A DNA stretch of 38,153 nucleotides from Vibrio sp. Of7-15 (GCF_022347565.1 NZ_JAKRGH010000036.1:1-38153), one strand, 5' to 3'. Positions 1 through 9,858 are shown, counted from the first letter of the stretch. The notes: generated by a model not told the origin, from the letters alone. A program made the numbers and translations.

Positions 1-21
1 ACAGACAAAAAGAATTATTGC

Positions 22-98
22 GCGCTCGTAGCTCAGCTGGATAGAGTACCTGGCTACGAACCAGGCGGTCGAAGGTTCGAATCCTTCCGAGCGCGCCA
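22..98 (+). tRNA. tRNA-Arg (anticodon ACG)
   Basis: A 77-nt cloverleaf can be folded by eye. The acceptor stem GCGCTCG pairs with CGAGCGC, followed by discriminator G and an encoded CCA (96-98). The anticodon stem CCTGG/CCAGG encloses the loop CTACGAA, placing anticodon ACG at 56-58. The T arm carries GGTTCGAATCC. The body is nearly identical to E. coli tRNA-Arg(ACG), whose wobble A is deaminated to inosine to read CGU/CGC/CGA. It may be the last member of a tRNA array lying upstream of the window, because a terminator follows directly. Confidence 0.97.
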
Positions 99-105
99 TT
101 ATTTT

Positions 106-133
106 AAACCTGATCTTAGTATCAGGTTTTTTT
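106..133 (+). terminator. Rho-independent terminator of the tRNA unit
   Basis: The stem AAACCTGAT/ATCAGGTTT has a 6-nt loop and is followed by a run of T. It lies 8 nt beyond the tRNA CCA end. Confidence 0.85.
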
Positions 134-486
134 ATGTCTGAAATCAAATCGCCTTTGAGCCATTTAGGGTGATTAATACAACCCTCTCTCCTCACTCGCT
201 CCAAGTTGTAACGACAGTAGTCGGGGAGTAATATTTCTGTCCTAATCTATTATTTATCCCTTCCTTCTTTTTTGTTAACTGTAAATAATCATACCGTTAA
301 CCATAAATTTACATTTGTGTTGTTTTTCATGGTTTTTTTCTAGTTTATTTAATATATGCCGCTCTTTTGGTTGTTTTTTGTCTCTTTTTCTAGTTGCTGA
401 TAGACGAAATGGGTAGGATTGTACCCATATTAAGGGTTTTATTGTTCAAATTGGTCTTTTTAATAATGAATATCTGTTTGTCCTTC
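134..486. other. AT-rich intergenic interval, no gene seen
   Basis: This is the first part of a 436-bp gap between the tRNA terminator and oadG. No reading frame with a ribosome-binding site is visible. Several GTTAAC hexamers and a loose TGTAAAT...ATTTACA inverted repeat (280-313) occur, but they are unremarkable in sequence this rich in A and T. The regulatory part of the gap (487-537) is described separately. Confidence 0.6.
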
Positions 487-537
487 TTAAGGATTAAACA
501 AAATTGACAAATTTTTACATGTCGTGATAATCCTTAA
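487..537. promoter_or_regulatory. Perfect 10-bp inverted repeat flanking the oad promoter (candidate operator)
   Basis: TTAAGGATTA (487-496) and its exact reverse complement TAATCCTTAA (528-537) are separated by 31 bp, so the arm centres are 41 bp apart, close to four helical turns. The left arm lies just upstream of the -35 box and the right arm overlaps the end of the -10 box. The arrangement suits a dimeric regulator binding both arms. No regulator gene is adjacent, so its identity is unknown. Confidence 0.5.
504..531 (+). promoter_or_regulatory. Sigma-70 promoter for oadGAB
   Basis: A consensus -35 TTGACA (504-509) is followed by a 16-bp spacer and -10 GATAAT (526-531). Transcription would start near 538, about 30 nt before the oadG start codon. 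Confidence 0.7.
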
Positions 538-569
538 CCCAACTGTCACAAAAAAGAAAGGAAGCAACG

Positions 570-818
570 ATGACAGATTTAGGAAGCCAGTTGTGGGAAG
601 CTGCAACACTCATGGTGACAGGAATGACCGTGGTGTTCATATTCCTTACCATCCTAGTCTTTTTAGTTCGATTAATGTCAAAGCTTGTAGCTGAGGAACA
701 ACCTCCTCAATCACAAGTAGCAACTCAAAAAATCAAACCAACAAGTTCAATTGTGAAACCTGAGGTTGCCGCAGCGATCTCTGTTGCTGTTCATAAGTAC
801 CGTCAATCAAACAGTTGA
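570..818 (+). CDS. oadG: Na+-translocating oxaloacetate decarboxylase, gamma subunit
   Basis: OadG is the small anchoring subunit of the membrane-bound biotin enzyme that decarboxylates oxaloacetate to pyruvate and exports Na+. The 82-residue product has one hydrophobic segment at about residues 14-36 (TGMTVVFIFLTILVFLV), followed by a polar cytoplasmic tail with a proline-rich stretch (EEQPPQSQ). This is the usual OadG architecture, in which the membrane helix holds the complex together and the tail contacts the alpha subunit. The ATG is preceded by AGGA at 559-562. It is the first gene of the oadG-oadA-oadB operon, with 39 nt before the oadA ATG. Length and gene order match Vibrio and Klebsiella operons. 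A short sequence gives little motif support by itself, so the call rests largely on context. Confidence 0.93.
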   Translation: MTDLGSQLWEAATLMVTGMTVVFIFLTILVFLVRLMSKLVAEEQPPQSQVATQKIKPTSSIVKPEVAAAISVAVHKYRQSNS

Positions 819-857
819 TCTGTTCTTTAGGATAAAAATTACAAGGAGTTTGTGAGC

Positions 858-2636
858 ATGTCCAAGCCACTTTCCATCACGGATGTAGTATTACGTGATG
901 CACACCAATCATTATTTGCAACACGCATGCGTATCGAAGATATGCTACCTATCGCCGCTGAGCTAGACAAAGTCGGATACTGGTCTTTAGAAACTTGGGG
1001 TGGGGCAACGTTTGATGCCTGTATTCGTTTTTTAGGGGAAGATCCGTGGGAGCGTTTACGTGAGCTGAAAAAAGCCATGCCGAATACACCAATGCAAATG
1101 TTACTGCGTGGGCAGAACTTGCTTGGTTACCGCCACTATGCTGATGATGTCGTCGAAAAATTTGTAGAGCGTGCACATAAAAATGGCATGGATGTTTTCC
1201 GGATTTTTGATGCCATGAACGATGTGCGTAATTTTGAAAAAGCCGTGAAAGCAACGATTGATGTTGGGGCTCATGCTCAAGGGACCATCTCATACACAAC
1301 CAGTCCGGTTCACAATACGGATTCTTGGGTTGATCTTGCTAAACGATTGGAAGATTTAGGTTGCCACTCCATTTGCATTAAAGACATGTCTGGTCTACTT
1401 AAGCCGTACGAAGCAGAAGAGCTGATCACTCGTATTAAATCTTCTTGTGATGTGCCGCTCGCTTTACATTCTCATGCCACAACAGGACTTTCGACAGCGA
1501 CAGCAGTAAAGGCCGTTGAAGCTGGAATTGATATTCTGGATACCGCGATCTCTTCAATGAGCCAAACTTATGGCCATACTCCAACTGAAACTGTGGTTGC
1601 GATGTTAGAAGGGACTGAGCGCGATACTAACTTGAAACTGGATCAGCTTGAGCCGATTGCCGCTTATTTCCGTGAAGTTCGTAAAAAATACGCGAAATTT
1701 GAAGGTCAGATGAAAGGGGTTGATTCACGTATTTTGATTGCTCAAGTTCCTGGCGGCATGCTAACGAACATGGAAGCGCAGTTAAAAGAGCAGGGTGCAG
1801 CGGATCGAATGGATGAAGTGCTGGCTGAGATCCCTCGCGTTCGTGAAGATTTAGGTCATATTCCATTGGTGACACCAACGTCTCAAATTGTGGGTACTCA
1901 GTCGGTTATTAATGTTTTAACGGGTGAGCGTTATAAGAGCATTACGAAAGAGACGGCAGGGGTCTTAAAAGGGGAATACGGTGCAACACCTGCGAAAGTC
2001 AATGCAGAGCTGCAAGCAAAAGTGTTGGATGGCGCTGAAGCCATTACTTGCCGCCCTGCTGATCTACTGACTTCGGAGCTTGATGTGTTAAGTAATGAGC
2101 TTGTCAGCAAAGCAAAAGAAGACAGTATTACCTTAGCCGATGAGCACATCGATGACGTACTGACCTACGCCTTGTTCCCTCAGGTCGGTCTTAAATTTCT
2201 TAAAAATCGTAATAACCCAGAGGCGTTTGAACCCGCACCGGGTACTGAGCCAGAAGTTGCGCCTGTGGCAGCACCAGCTCAAGCCCAAGGTGGCATTGAA
2301 ACTTACAGTGTGAAAGTTGACGGCCAAGTTTATGACGTCGAAGTGGGCCCTCAAGGGCAAGTGTCAGCCGTCGCTCCTTCGACATCGGCAGCAACAGCGC
2401 CTGCTGCGGTTGCTCCGTCTGTGTCTGAAGCGGTTCCTGCTCCTTTGGCTGGCAACATTTTTAAAGTGAATGTTCAAGCTGGTGCTCAGGTGTCTGAAGG
2501 CGACGTTATTCTGATCTTAGAAGCGATGAAGATGGAAACGGAAGTGCGTGCTGCACGTGGTGGTGTAGTACAAGAACTGCATGTGAAAGAAGGTGATGCT
2601 GTTGCAGTGGGGTCTCCACTCGTCAGTTTAGGGTAA
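858..2636 (+). CDS. oadA: Oxaloacetate decarboxylase alpha subunit (carboxyltransferase plus biotin carrier)
   Basis: OadA moves the carboxyl group from oxaloacetate to its own biotin, which OadB then decarboxylates. Residues 1 to about 460 form the carboxyltransferase TIM barrel. D14, K175 and the LHSHATTG motif (H204, H206) correspond in spacing to the metal and catalytic residues of Klebsiella OadA. An Ala/Pro/Val/Gln-rich linker follows, then a biotin carrier domain. EAMKMETE carries the biotinyl lysine, K558 (codon 2529-2531), 35 residues from the C-terminus as usual. I chose the ATG at 858 because AAGGAG (843-848) lies 9 nt upstream. An in-frame GTG at 852 is only 3 nt from it and would add two residues. 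The product is 592 residues and the Vibrio orthologues begin MSKPL. The gene is co-transcribed with oadG and oadB. Confidence 0.98.
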   Translation: MSKPLSITDVVLRDAHQSLFATRMRIEDMLPIAAELDKVGYWSLETWGGATFDACIRFLGEDPWERLRELKKAMPNTPMQMLLRGQNLLGYRHYADDVVEKFVERAHKNGMDVFRIFDAMNDVRNFEKAVKATIDVGAHAQGTISYTTSPVHNTDSWVDLAKRLEDLGCHSICIKDMSGLLKPYEAEELITRIKSSCDVPLALHSHATTGLSTATAVKAVEAGIDILDTAISSMSQTYGHTPTETVVAMLEGTERDTNLKLDQLEPIAAYFREVRKKYAKFEGQMKGVDSRILIAQVPGGMLTNMEAQLKEQGAADRMDEVLAEIPRVREDLGHIPLVTPTSQIVGTQSVINVLTGERYKSITKETAGVLKGEYGATPAKVNAELQAKVLDGAEAITCRPADLLTSELDVLSNELVSKAKEDSITLADEHIDDVLTYALFPQVGLKFLKNRNNPEAFEPAPGTEPEVAPVAAPAQAQGGIETYSVKVDGQVYDVEVGPQGQVSAVAPSTSAATAPAAVAPSVSEAVPAPLAGNIFKVNVQAGAQVSEGDVILILEAMKMETEVRAARGGVVQELHVKEGDAVAVGSPLVSLG

Positions 2637-2646
2637 GGGTAAGTGC

Positions 2647-3780
2647 ATGGATGCTTTATTAACATTGTGGTCTGAAACCGGGATCGCAAACTTTGAGTTT
2701 ACTCAACTCATTATGATTGCAGTTGGTTGTACGCTACTGTTTCTGGCTATTCGTAAAGGTTTTGAGCCACTGTTGCTGTTACCTATTGGTTTTGGTGCCA
2801 TTCTTGCGAACATTCCTAATGCTGGTTTCACCGACCCTGGTGGGTTGCTCTATTATGTGTACTACATCGGAATTGAAACGGGGATTTTCCCACTGTTGAT
2901 TTTCTTAGGTGTAGGGGCAATGACAGACTTTGGTGCTTTGATCGCGAACCCAAAGACATTATGGCTAGGTGCTGCGGCTCAGTTTGGTATTTTTGCAACC
3001 TTATTTGGGGCAATTTTATTAAACATGATCCCAGGGATGGAGTTTAACCTTGCGGATGCTTCTTCCATTGCGATTATTGGTGGTGCTGATGGCCCGACAG
3101 CCATTTTCTTATCGAGTCAGTTATCGCCTGACTTATTAGGAGCGATTGCTGTGGCTGCTTACAGCTATATGGCATTAGTGCCAATTATTCAGCCACCAAT
3201 CATGAAAGCGTTAACTTCACCGGAAGAGCGTAAGATTCAAATGGCACAGTTGCGCCATGTGAGTAAAACTGAAAAAGTGCTGTTCCCGCTGGCTGTACTT
3301 GTCATGACCATTTTGTTCTTACCATCCGCAACTCCGCTTGTTGGTATGTTCTGTTTGGGTAATTTAATGCGTGAAAGTGGGGTGGTTGATCGCTTATCAC
3401 AAACGGCTCAGAATGAGTTGATTAATGTCGTTACTATCTTCTTAGGTTTAGGGGTTGGTTCAAGGCTGCAAGCAGAGCACTTCTTAAACGTAGAAACATT
3501 GGGTATTTTAGCGTTAGGTGCAGTGGCATTCAGTATTGGTACTGGTGCTGGTGTCATCATGGCAAAAATATTGAATAAGTACTCGAAAGAAGACATTAAC
3601 CCACTATTGGGGGCAGCAGGTGTTTCTGCGGTACCAATGGCGGCACGTGTTGTGAATAAAGTCGGTTTAGAAGCAAACCCACAGAACTTTTTATTAATGC
3701 ACGCAATGGGGCCAAATGTCGCAGGTGTATTAGGCTCTGCGGTTGCTGCTGGTATCTTACTTGCGCTCGTGGGTGGTTAA
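2647..3780 (+). CDS. oadB: Oxaloacetate decarboxylase beta subunit (Na+ pump)
   Basis: OadB is the integral membrane subunit that decarboxylates carboxybiotin and couples it to Na+ export. The product has 377 residues with about nine hydrophobic segments. [10 protein letters not shown] carries D148, equivalent to the essential Asp203 of Klebsiella OadB. The second conserved region, [17 protein letters not shown] (318-334), contains N318, G322, S327 and R334 in exactly the spacing of the Klebsiella residues N373, G377, S382 and R389. It is the shorter form of the family. The start lies 10 nt after the oadA stop, with a G-rich stretch (GGGTAAGGGTAAG) serving as a modest ribosome-binding site, which suggests coupling. 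A terminator follows at 3823. Confidence 0.97.
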   Translation: MDALLTLWSETGIANFEFTQLIMIAVGCTLLFLAIRKGFEPLLLLPIGFGAILANIPNAGFTDPGGLLYYVYYIGIETGIFPLLIFLGVGAMTDFGALIANPKTLWLGAAAQFGIFATLFGAILLNMIPGMEFNLADASSIAIIGGADGPTAIFLSSQLSPDLLGAIAVAAYSYMALVPIIQPPIMKALTSPEERKIQMAQLRHVSKTEKVLFPLAVLVMTILFLPSATPLVGMFCLGNLMRESGVVDRLSQTAQNELINVVTIFLGLGVGSRLQAEHFLNVETLGILALGAVAFSIGTGAGVIMAKILNKYSKEDINPLLGAAGVSAVPMAARVVNKVGLEANPQNFLLMHAMGPNVAGVLGSAVAAGILLALVGG

Positions 3781-3822
3781 TTTCTTAATTGCTGTTAACT
3801 AAACCACAAATTTGTTAAATAG

Positions 3823-3849
3823 AAAGGGGTGCTGTTGGCATCCCTTTTT
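3823..3849 (+). terminator. Rho-independent terminator of oadGAB
   Basis: AAAGGGGTGC and GCATCCCTTT form a 10-bp stem with one G-U pair and a 5-nt loop, ending in a T run. Confidence 0.85.
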
Positions 3850-3909
3850 GTATCTTATTAAGTTACATCATCTGCCCTGCTATGTGGCACTAACACTGTA
3901 AGGTCTGTT

Positions 3910-4860
3910 ATGTCTGAAAATAAACACATTGTTATTACCGAGTTTGGTGATCCCTCCGTTCTTGATATTCATACCTCTTCTATTCCGGTTCCAGAAAATG
4001 GCCAAGTTGTCGTTAAAGTTGCTTTTGCTGGTGTTAACCCGATAGATGTGAAAACTCGGGCTGGGCTCGGTTGGGCTGCGGAAAAAAATAAAGATAATTT
4101 ACCTTGGACCCCTGGTTATGACATTGCAGGCACTGTTGTGGCTTGCGGTGACAAGGCTGAACGATTTATGGCGGGCCAAAATGTGGCTGGTTTCATTGGT
4201 TTTCCGCTACAAGGTGGTGGGTATAGTCAGTACGTAGTGGTTGATGAAAATGCATTAAGTGCAGTGCCCGATGCGGTTATTTTAGAAGCGGCGGCGGTGT
4301 TGCCTTTGGCTGGCCAAACGGCAGTGCAAGCATTAGATAAAGCCCAGGTAAAATCGGGCGAGCGTGTGCTTATTTTGGCCGGTGCCGGTGGTGTCGGGCA
4401 TTTAGCGGTACAAATTGCGGTGGCAGCACAGACTGAGGTGTTTACCACGTGCAGTGAAAAGAATTTAGATTATATGGCTACCTTAGGGGCTCATGCGATT
4501 AACTATCAGTTCTCGCCTGTGTCTGAGCGTTTATCTGATGTGGATGTTTTGATTGATTTGGTAGGTGGAGAGGCGGCACTTGATGCGCTGAAATGTTTAG
4601 CGGACGATGCCCGAGTTGTTTCGGTGCCAACCAATACAGCACAAATGGTCTGTGAAAAAGCCACGGCATTAGGGTTTAAAGCAAGTGGTATGCTTGTGGA
4701 ACCGGCCCCTGATCAACTTGATGCCATGCTGTACATGGTGAGTGTTGGTTTGTTAAAAACAGAGATTGCTGATGTGATCCCTATGGCGCAAGTTGCGAAT
4801 GCACACGAGAAAGTGGCGACTGGGCATACGCGTGGAAAAATCATTTTAGAGATGAAGTAG
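3910..4860 (+). CDS. Zinc-independent MDR-family oxidoreductase (quinone reductase-like)
   Basis: The 316-residue product belongs to the medium-chain dehydrogenase/reductase superfamily and resembles NADPH:quinone oxidoreductases. An N-terminal GroES-like fold carries AGVNPIDVKTRAG and PGYDIAGTV. A Rossmann domain starts near residue 150 with LAGAGGVGHLAVQIA, the nucleotide-binding loop. The structural zinc cysteine cluster of classical alcohol dehydrogenases is absent, as expected for the quinone reductase branch. The substrate cannot be read from sequence. Candidates are quinones or alpha,beta-unsaturated carbonyls. The gene stands alone after the oad terminator, with a weak AAGG upstream of the ATG. 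The 35-nt gap before yqaA could allow co-transcription. Confidence 0.85.
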   Translation: MSENKHIVITEFGDPSVLDIHTSSIPVPENGQVVVKVAFAGVNPIDVKTRAGLGWAAEKNKDNLPWTPGYDIAGTVVACGDKAERFMAGQNVAGFIGFPLQGGGYSQYVVVDENALSAVPDAVILEAAAVLPLAGQTAVQALDKAQVKSGERVLILAGAGGVGHLAVQIAVAAQTEVFTTCSEKNLDYMATLGAHAINYQFSPVSERLSDVDVLIDLVGGEAALDALKCLADDARVVSVPTNTAQMVCEKATALGFKASGMLVEPAPDQLDAMLYMVSVGLLKTEIADVIPMAQVANAHEKVATGHTRGKIILEMK

Positions 4861-4895
4861 TTGTCCTTGTTATTTTAGATAAGTGTGAAAATTAG

Positions 4896-5327
4896 ATGTT
4901 GTCATTTTTTAATGCAGATTCTGCATTGTGGATATTATTTTCAACGGGTTTTTTAAGTGCAACATTACTACCGGGAGGCTCTGAGGCTTCATTAGTTGCC
5001 ACATTACATCTTGATGAGCACAGCACTTGGTTAATCATTGCCATTGCGACTTTAGGAAATACGTTGGGGGGAATGACTAACTATTGGTTAGGTTTATTGC
5101 TTCCGGATAAAACTTCCAACCAAAAACATGGTCATAAAGCTCTACGTTGGTTAAAGCGACATGGCTATTGGGCATTGTTGCTAAGCTGGTTACCAATAAT
5201 TGGTGAGCCTCTGTGTTTAGCAGCGGGTTGGCTACGTATGCGTTTTTGGCCAAGTTTGTTTGTTATTATGATTGGAAAAGCAGCTCGATACTCAATATTG
5301 GCGCTGATCGTACATGGTATTATATAA
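4896..5327 (+). CDS. yqaA: YqaA family inner-membrane protein (DedA/SNARE-associated fold)
   Basis: The 143-residue membrane protein closely follows E. coli YqaA in length and in its landmarks: LPGGSEASL near the N-terminus, GNTLGGMTNYWLGL in the middle, and SWLPIIGEPLCLAAGWLR toward the C-terminus. It belongs to the wider DedA/VTT group, several members of which move undecaprenyl phosphate or other lipids across the membrane. YqaA itself has no firmly assigned role that I know of. yqaA also lies close to gshA in E. coli, which supports orthology. Its stop codon (5325-5327) overlaps the AAGGAG ribosome-binding site of the next gene, so the two are probably translated in a coupled way. Confidence 0.88.
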   Translation: MLSFFNADSALWILFSTGFLSATLLPGGSEASLVATLHLDEHSTWLIIAIATLGNTLGGMTNYWLGLLLPDKTSNQKHGHKALRWLKRHGYWALLLSWLPIIGEPLCLAAGWLRMRFWPSLFVIMIGKAARYSILALIVHGII

Positions 5328-5337
5328 AGGAGAGCCA

Positions 5338-8181
5338 ATGAAAAAGTGGCTGGTAGGTACATTTGTTGTTACTTTGGCGGGGTGCTCTAGCTTACCGTCT
5401 GATCTGTCTTCGGTTCCGGAAGGAATTACTCTTGTTGACTATGTTGCCCCTGAATCTGGCAAGTTAGTTATTCCATACTCAAAGTATCAACTCGATAATG
5501 GCCTGACTGTCATTTTAAGTCCTGATAAATCGGATCCGCTGGTGCACGTGGATGTGACTTATCATGTTGGCTCTGCTCGTGAAGAAATTGGTAAGTCTGG
5601 TTTTGCTCACTTTTTTGAACATATGATGTTCCAAGGCTCTGAGAACGTTGGTGATCAGGAGCATTTTCGTTTGGTTACGGAAGCGGGTGGTAGTCTTAAT
5701 GGCACAACGAACCGAGACCGAACCAATTATTTTGAAACGGTACCAGCAAACCAGTTAGAAAAAATGCTGTGGCTTGAGTCGGATCGAATGGGCTTCCTAT
5801 TAGATGCGGTTTCACAAAAGAAATTTGAGATCCAGCGCAGTACCGTGAAAAATGAGCGAGCACAGCGTTATGATAATCGCCCTTACGGTTTAGTGTATGA
5901 GCGTATTGGTGAGGCGCTTTATCCTCAAGATCATCCATATTCTTGGCAAACGATCGGCTATGTAGAAGATTTAGATCGTGTTGATGTTAATGATTTGAAA
6001 GCTTTCTTCTTACGTTGGTATGGCCCAAATAATGCGGTGATCACCATTGGTGGTGATATCGATACTAAGCAGACGTTAGAGTGGGTAAATAAATACTTTG
6101 GCTCGATCCCTCGTGGTCCTGAAGTTGTTGATGCACCAAAGCAGCCCGTGACGTTAGATGATAACCGTTACCTGACATTGGAAGATAATATTCGTCAGCC
6201 AATGCTAATGATGGCGTTTCCAACCACATATCTTGGTGAGAAAGACGAAGCTAGCTTGGATATGTTAGCGAAGTTAATTGGTGGCGGAAAAACAAGTCTG
6301 CTATATAACAAGCTAGTGAAAACAGGCAAAGTTGTGGATGCTGGAGCTTTCCATGACTGTGGTGAGATTGCATGTACCTTGTATGTGTATGCCATGGCAG
6401 AATCTGGTGAGAATGGTGATTTACAACCTGTCTATCAGCAAGTGATGGAAGTGTTGGACCAATTTGAGCAAAAAGGCGTTACTCAACGTGAATTAGAGGA
6501 AATCCAGGGTATCGCTGAGGCCAGCGCCATCTTTGGTTTGCAAAGCGTGAAGGGCAAGGTCTCTCAGTTGGCGTCGTATGAAACCTTTTATGGCAACCCA
6601 AATCGGTTAGGTAAAGAGCTTGAGCAGCTGCGCAATGTGACTGCATCAGACATTATGAAAGCGTACAAAACGTTTTTGAATGGTCATAATAAAGTGGCTC
6701 TGAGTGTGGTACCAAAAGGGCAAACTGAGCTTGCAGCTTATCCTGAGAACTTTACGCCACCACCACGTCAGTTACCAGATTACCAGAAGATCAGTGAGGA
6801 ACAACTGGTTGTCCGTAAAGCGCTAGATACCTTTGATCGTTCCGTTATGCCATTACCCTCTGCGCCAGTGGAAGCGACGATGCCTGAAATCTATCAAACC
6901 ACCCTTGATAGTGGAATCAATGTGCTAGGAACCGTTGCGACAGAAACCCCAACCATTGAATTGCAACTGCTACTTCCTGCGGGTAATCGTTATGTTGAAC
7001 CGGGTAAAGAAGGTTTAGCAGGCTTAACTGCAGCGATGCTGAAAGAAGGTACGACTTCACGCAGTGCCGAAGAGATTCAACAAGCTCTCGACACTTTAGG
7101 GAGTACCGTTCGTGTCAGTGCTGGTGGCTATACCACGAACGTATCAGTGACGTCGTTAACGAAAAATATCGATGCAACTTTAGCGATTGCAAAAGAAATT
7201 TTGTTCCAGCCAGCGTTTAATCAAAGTGACTTTGATCGTTTGAAAAAACAGGCTCTGGAAGGCGTGATCTATGAGCATCAAAAACCGTCTTGGTTAGCGT
7301 CTCAAGCGACCCGTCAAGTTTTGTTTGATGGAAGCTTATTCAGCCGTGCCAGTGATGGAACAACTACATCGTTAGAGTCGTTAACATTGGATGATGTGAA
7401 GGCGTTCTATCGTGAGCATTACACGCCAAAAGGGGCGGATCTTATTGCGGTGGGTGATATCAGCCAAAAGCAATTGGTGAAAAAGCTAAAGCCATTGTCT
7501 GAGTGGACAGGTCCTGAACCGAAAATGTTGTCGCCTCAGCTGCTTCCAGAATTGGATAAGCAATCTATCTATTTAGTGGATAAGCCAAATGCACCGCAAA
7601 GTGTGGTTCGTTTGATCCGACAGGGGCTCGATTATGATGCAACGGGAGAGTTATACAAAACTCAGTTAGCAAACTTTAACTTAGCGGGTAATTTTAACAG
7701 TCGTATTAATTTAAACCTTCGAGAAGATAAAGGTTATACCTACGGTGCCGGCGGTTATTTACTGGGGACAAAAGAAGTCGGGATGATTGCTTTCTATGCA
7801 CAGGTAAGAGCCAATGCCACGACGGCTTCTATTAAAGAGTTTTTATCTGAATTAGAGAGCTACTCAACAGAAGGGATCACTGAAAAAGAGTTAGACTTTA
7901 TGCGCTTGGCTGTTGGCCAGAAAGATGCTCTGAGTTATGAAACTCCGGGCAAAAAAGCGAGTTTGCTTGCCAAAATGCTAACCTATTCATTAGATAATGA
8001 CTTTATTGAACAGCGTAATGATATTGCTGCGACGATTTCACAAGCAGAGCTTAATAAGCTTGCTGCTAAATGGTTTAACCCAAGCCAGTATCAAATTGTT
8101 GTAGTAGGAGATGCGGCGAAGTTACGGCCTGAACTTGAGCAATTAGGCTTACCAATAGAAGCTTTACAAGTTCAACAGTAA
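5338..8181 (+). CDS. M16 family zinc metalloprotease, two-domain lipoprotein
   Basis: The 947-residue product fuses two insulinase (M16) units, each with an active-like and a companion subdomain. The N-terminal unit has the inverted zinc motif H91-F-F-E94-H95 and a third ligand candidate at E173 (KNERAQ), so it should be catalytic. The second unit, from about residue 515, lacks an HxxEH motif and is probably structural, as in PqqL-type enzymes. The start at 5338 is chosen because AAGGAG lies at 5327-5332 and because it opens a lipoprotein signal peptide, MKKWLVGTFVVTLAGCSS, with lipobox LAGC and Cys16. Serine at +2 predicts outer-membrane anchoring facing the periplasm. An in-frame ATG at 5314 would add eight residues and spoil the signal. 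The likely role is periplasmic peptide degradation. The substrate is unknown. Confidence 0.9.
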   Translation: MKKWLVGTFVVTLAGCSSLPSDLSSVPEGITLVDYVAPESGKLVIPYSKYQLDNGLTVILSPDKSDPLVHVDVTYHVGSAREEIGKSGFAHFFEHMMFQGSENVGDQEHFRLVTEAGGSLNGTTNRDRTNYFETVPANQLEKMLWLESDRMGFLLDAVSQKKFEIQRSTVKNERAQRYDNRPYGLVYERIGEALYPQDHPYSWQTIGYVEDLDRVDVNDLKAFFLRWYGPNNAVITIGGDIDTKQTLEWVNKYFGSIPRGPEVVDAPKQPVTLDDNRYLTLEDNIRQPMLMMAFPTTYLGEKDEASLDMLAKLIGGGKTSLLYNKLVKTGKVVDAGAFHDCGEIACTLYVYAMAESGENGDLQPVYQQVMEVLDQFEQKGVTQRELEEIQGIAEASAIFGLQSVKGKVSQLASYETFYGNPNRLGKELEQLRNVTASDIMKAYKTFLNGHNKVALSVVPKGQTELAAYPENFTPPPRQLPDYQKISEEQLVVRKALDTFDRSVMPLPSAPVEATMPEIYQTTLDSGINVLGTVATETPTIELQLLLPAGNRYVEPGKEGLAGLTAAMLKEGTTSRSAEEIQQALDTLGSTVRVSAGGYTTNVSVTSLTKNIDATLAIAKEILFQPAFNQSDFDRLKKQALEGVIYEHQKPSWLASQATRQVLFDGSLFSRASDGTTTSLESLTLDDVKAFYREHYTPKGADLIAVGDISQKQLVKKLKPLSEWTGPEPKMLSPQLLPELDKQSIYLVDKPNAPQSVVRLIRQGLDYDATGELYKTQLANFNLAGNFNSRINLNLREDKGYTYGAGGYLLGTKEVGMIAFYAQVRANATTASIKEFLSELESYSTEGITEKELDFMRLAVGQKDALSYETPGKKASLLAKMLTYSLDNDFIEQRNDIAATISQAELNKLAAKWFNPSQYQIVVVGDAAKLRPELEQLGLPIEALQVQQ

Positions 8182-8190
8182 TACAAATGA

Positions 8191-8214
8191 AAAAGCTGGT
8201 TCGCCAGCTTTTTT
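8191..8214 (+). terminator. Rho-independent terminator with UUCG loop
   Basis: AAAAGCTGG and CCAGCTTTT form a perfect 9-bp stem closed by a TTCG tetraloop and followed by a T run. It ends the M16 protease transcript. Confidence 0.92.
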
Positions 8215-8277
8215 GCTATTTTTTTAATAGTAATCAGGGCTAATAATTATTATGCTAGCTCGATTACACCCAAAGAA

Positions 8278-9855
8278 ATGAGTACAGTTTTGACAGATTT
8301 TGCCCAACGGCTACAGCAGGTTGCGAATAACCCTGATGCCTTCACTCAGATTGGACGTGGATTAGAGAGAGAAGCGCTGCGTTTCACGCCTGATGGTCAG
8401 TTATCTGAACAACCACATCCAGCAGGCCTTGGCTCAGCGTTAACCAATAAGTGGATCACCACCGACTTTGCTGAGTCTTTATTGGAGTTCATTACTCCGG
8501 TGTCGCGTGATGTGGATACGTTACTGGATCAGCTCACAGATATTCATCACTATACCTTTACTCAGATGGGTGATGAGAAGCTGTGGCCTTTGTCGATGCC
8601 ATGTTTTGTGAATAATGAAGAAAGCATTGTATTGGCTCAGTATGGTTCATCGAACTCGGGCAAAATGAAAACCCTCTATCGTGAAGGACTGAAGTCTCGT
8701 TACGGTAGCGCGATGCAAGTGATCTCTGGTGTGCATTTTAACTTCTCTTTTTCAGATGAATTTTGGGAACAATTATTTGGTGAACAATCAGAGCAAGAGC
8801 GTCAGGACTCAGTGTCTGATGCTTATTTTGGTTTGGTTCGTAATTACTATCGTTTTGGTTGGTTAATTCCTTATTTCTTTGGTGCCTCACCAGCGTTATG
8901 CAGCTCTTTCCTTCAAGGTCGTGAAACTCAACTGCCGTTTGAAAATATTGATCAAACATTATATTTGCCTTACGCAACATCTTTGCGTTTAAGCGATCTG
9001 GGCTACACCAATAATGCACAAAGCAGCTTAAAGATTGGTTTTAATGATCTTGATGAATACTTATTAGGTCTGAAGAAAGCCATCCGAACACCATCAGCAG
9101 AATTTGATGCGTTGGGAGTCAAAGTGGATGGTGAATATCGTCAGTTGAACAGTAATGTACTGCAAATTGAGAATGAACTTTATTCACCAATTAGACCAAA
9201 ACGTGTTGCTCTTAATGGCGAAAAACCATCTGAAGCGCTGGCTCGTGGCGGGGTGGAATATATTGAAGTTCGTTCACTGGATGTGAACCCATATAGCCCG
9301 ACAGGGATCACTGCTGATCAAGTGAGATTCTTAGACTTATTTTTAACTTGGAGTGTGCTCTCTGATTCTGCGCCAATGGATGATGCTGAACTGGCTTGCT
9401 GGCGTGATAATTGGAATAAGATCATTACAGAAGGTCGTAAGCCGGGTCTAGAGCTTCAAATTGGCTGCCAAGGAGAACGCTTAACTCAAAATGCATGGGG
9501 TAAGCGTGTTTTTGCTGAACTTGAACAGGTGGCTAAAGCCATGGATACCGCTGCTGGTGGCGATGAATATCAGCAAACTTGTGCGCGCTTAAATGAGTGC
9601 TTAGATAATCCAGAGCTAACTATTTCAGGTCAATTATTAAAAGACACTAAGCAAGCGGGCGGAATTGGTACCGTTGGGTGTGAGCTAGCCGCTAAATATC
9701 GTAAGCAGCTGCTAGATCATCAATATAAAGTGTATTCGAATGAGCTAATGGCTCAAGAAGCGGCATCTTCTATAGAGACTCAGAAAAAAATAGAGGCTTC
9801 AGATACCGTATCGTTTGATGATTTTTTAGCAGATTATTTTGCAGATTTATCTTAA
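8278..9855 (+). CDS. gshA: Glutamate-cysteine ligase
   Basis: GshA joins L-glutamate and L-cysteine with ATP to make gamma-glutamylcysteine, the first and rate-limiting step of glutathione synthesis in the cytoplasm. The 525-residue product aligns along its length with the 518-residue E. coli enzyme. It has the N-terminal [10 protein letters not shown] motif of the family, [11 protein letters not shown], and the central [10 protein letters not shown] and [20 protein letters not shown] motifs that form the active site. The start at 8278 has only a weak AAAGAA upstream, so translation initiation may be modest. The second enzyme, gshB, is not in this window. luxS lies two genes downstream, an arrangement also found in E. 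coli, and links sulfur amino-acid use with methyl-cycle recycling. Confidence 0.97.
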   Translation: MSTVLTDFAQRLQQVANNPDAFTQIGRGLEREALRFTPDGQLSEQPHPAGLGSALTNKWITTDFAESLLEFITPVSRDVDTLLDQLTDIHHYTFTQMGDEKLWPLSMPCFVNNEESIVLAQYGSSNSGKMKTLYREGLKSRYGSAMQVISGVHFNFSFSDEFWEQLFGEQSEQERQDSVSDAYFGLVRNYYRFGWLIPYFFGASPALCSSFLQGRETQLPFENIDQTLYLPYATSLRLSDLGYTNNAQSSLKIGFNDLDEYLLGLKKAIRTPSAEFDALGVKVDGEYRQLNSNVLQIENELYSPIRPKRVALNGEKPSEALARGGVEYIEVRSLDVNPYSPTGITADQVRFLDLFLTWSVLSDSAPMDDAELACWRDNWNKIITEGRKPGLELQIGCQGERLTQNAWGKRVFAELEQVAKAMDTAAGGDEYQQTCARLNECLDNPELTISGQLLKDTKQAGGIGTVGCELAAKYRKQLLDHQYKVYSNELMAQEAASSIETQKKIEASDTVSFDDFLADYFADLS

Positions 9856-9858
9856 CTT

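Noticed and set aside
280-313. TGTAAAT...ATTTACA inverted repeat upstream of oadG, resembling a TyrR-like half-site pair
   Set aside because: The spacing is far too wide for TyrR and such 7-bp repeats are expected in AT-rich sequence.
949-1299. 116-codon minus-strand frame within oadA
   Set aside because: It is antisense to a strongly conserved coding region with no start context.
8738-9019. 93-codon minus-strand frame within gshA
   Set aside because: It is antisense to conserved gshA sequence and has no promoter or ribosome-binding site.
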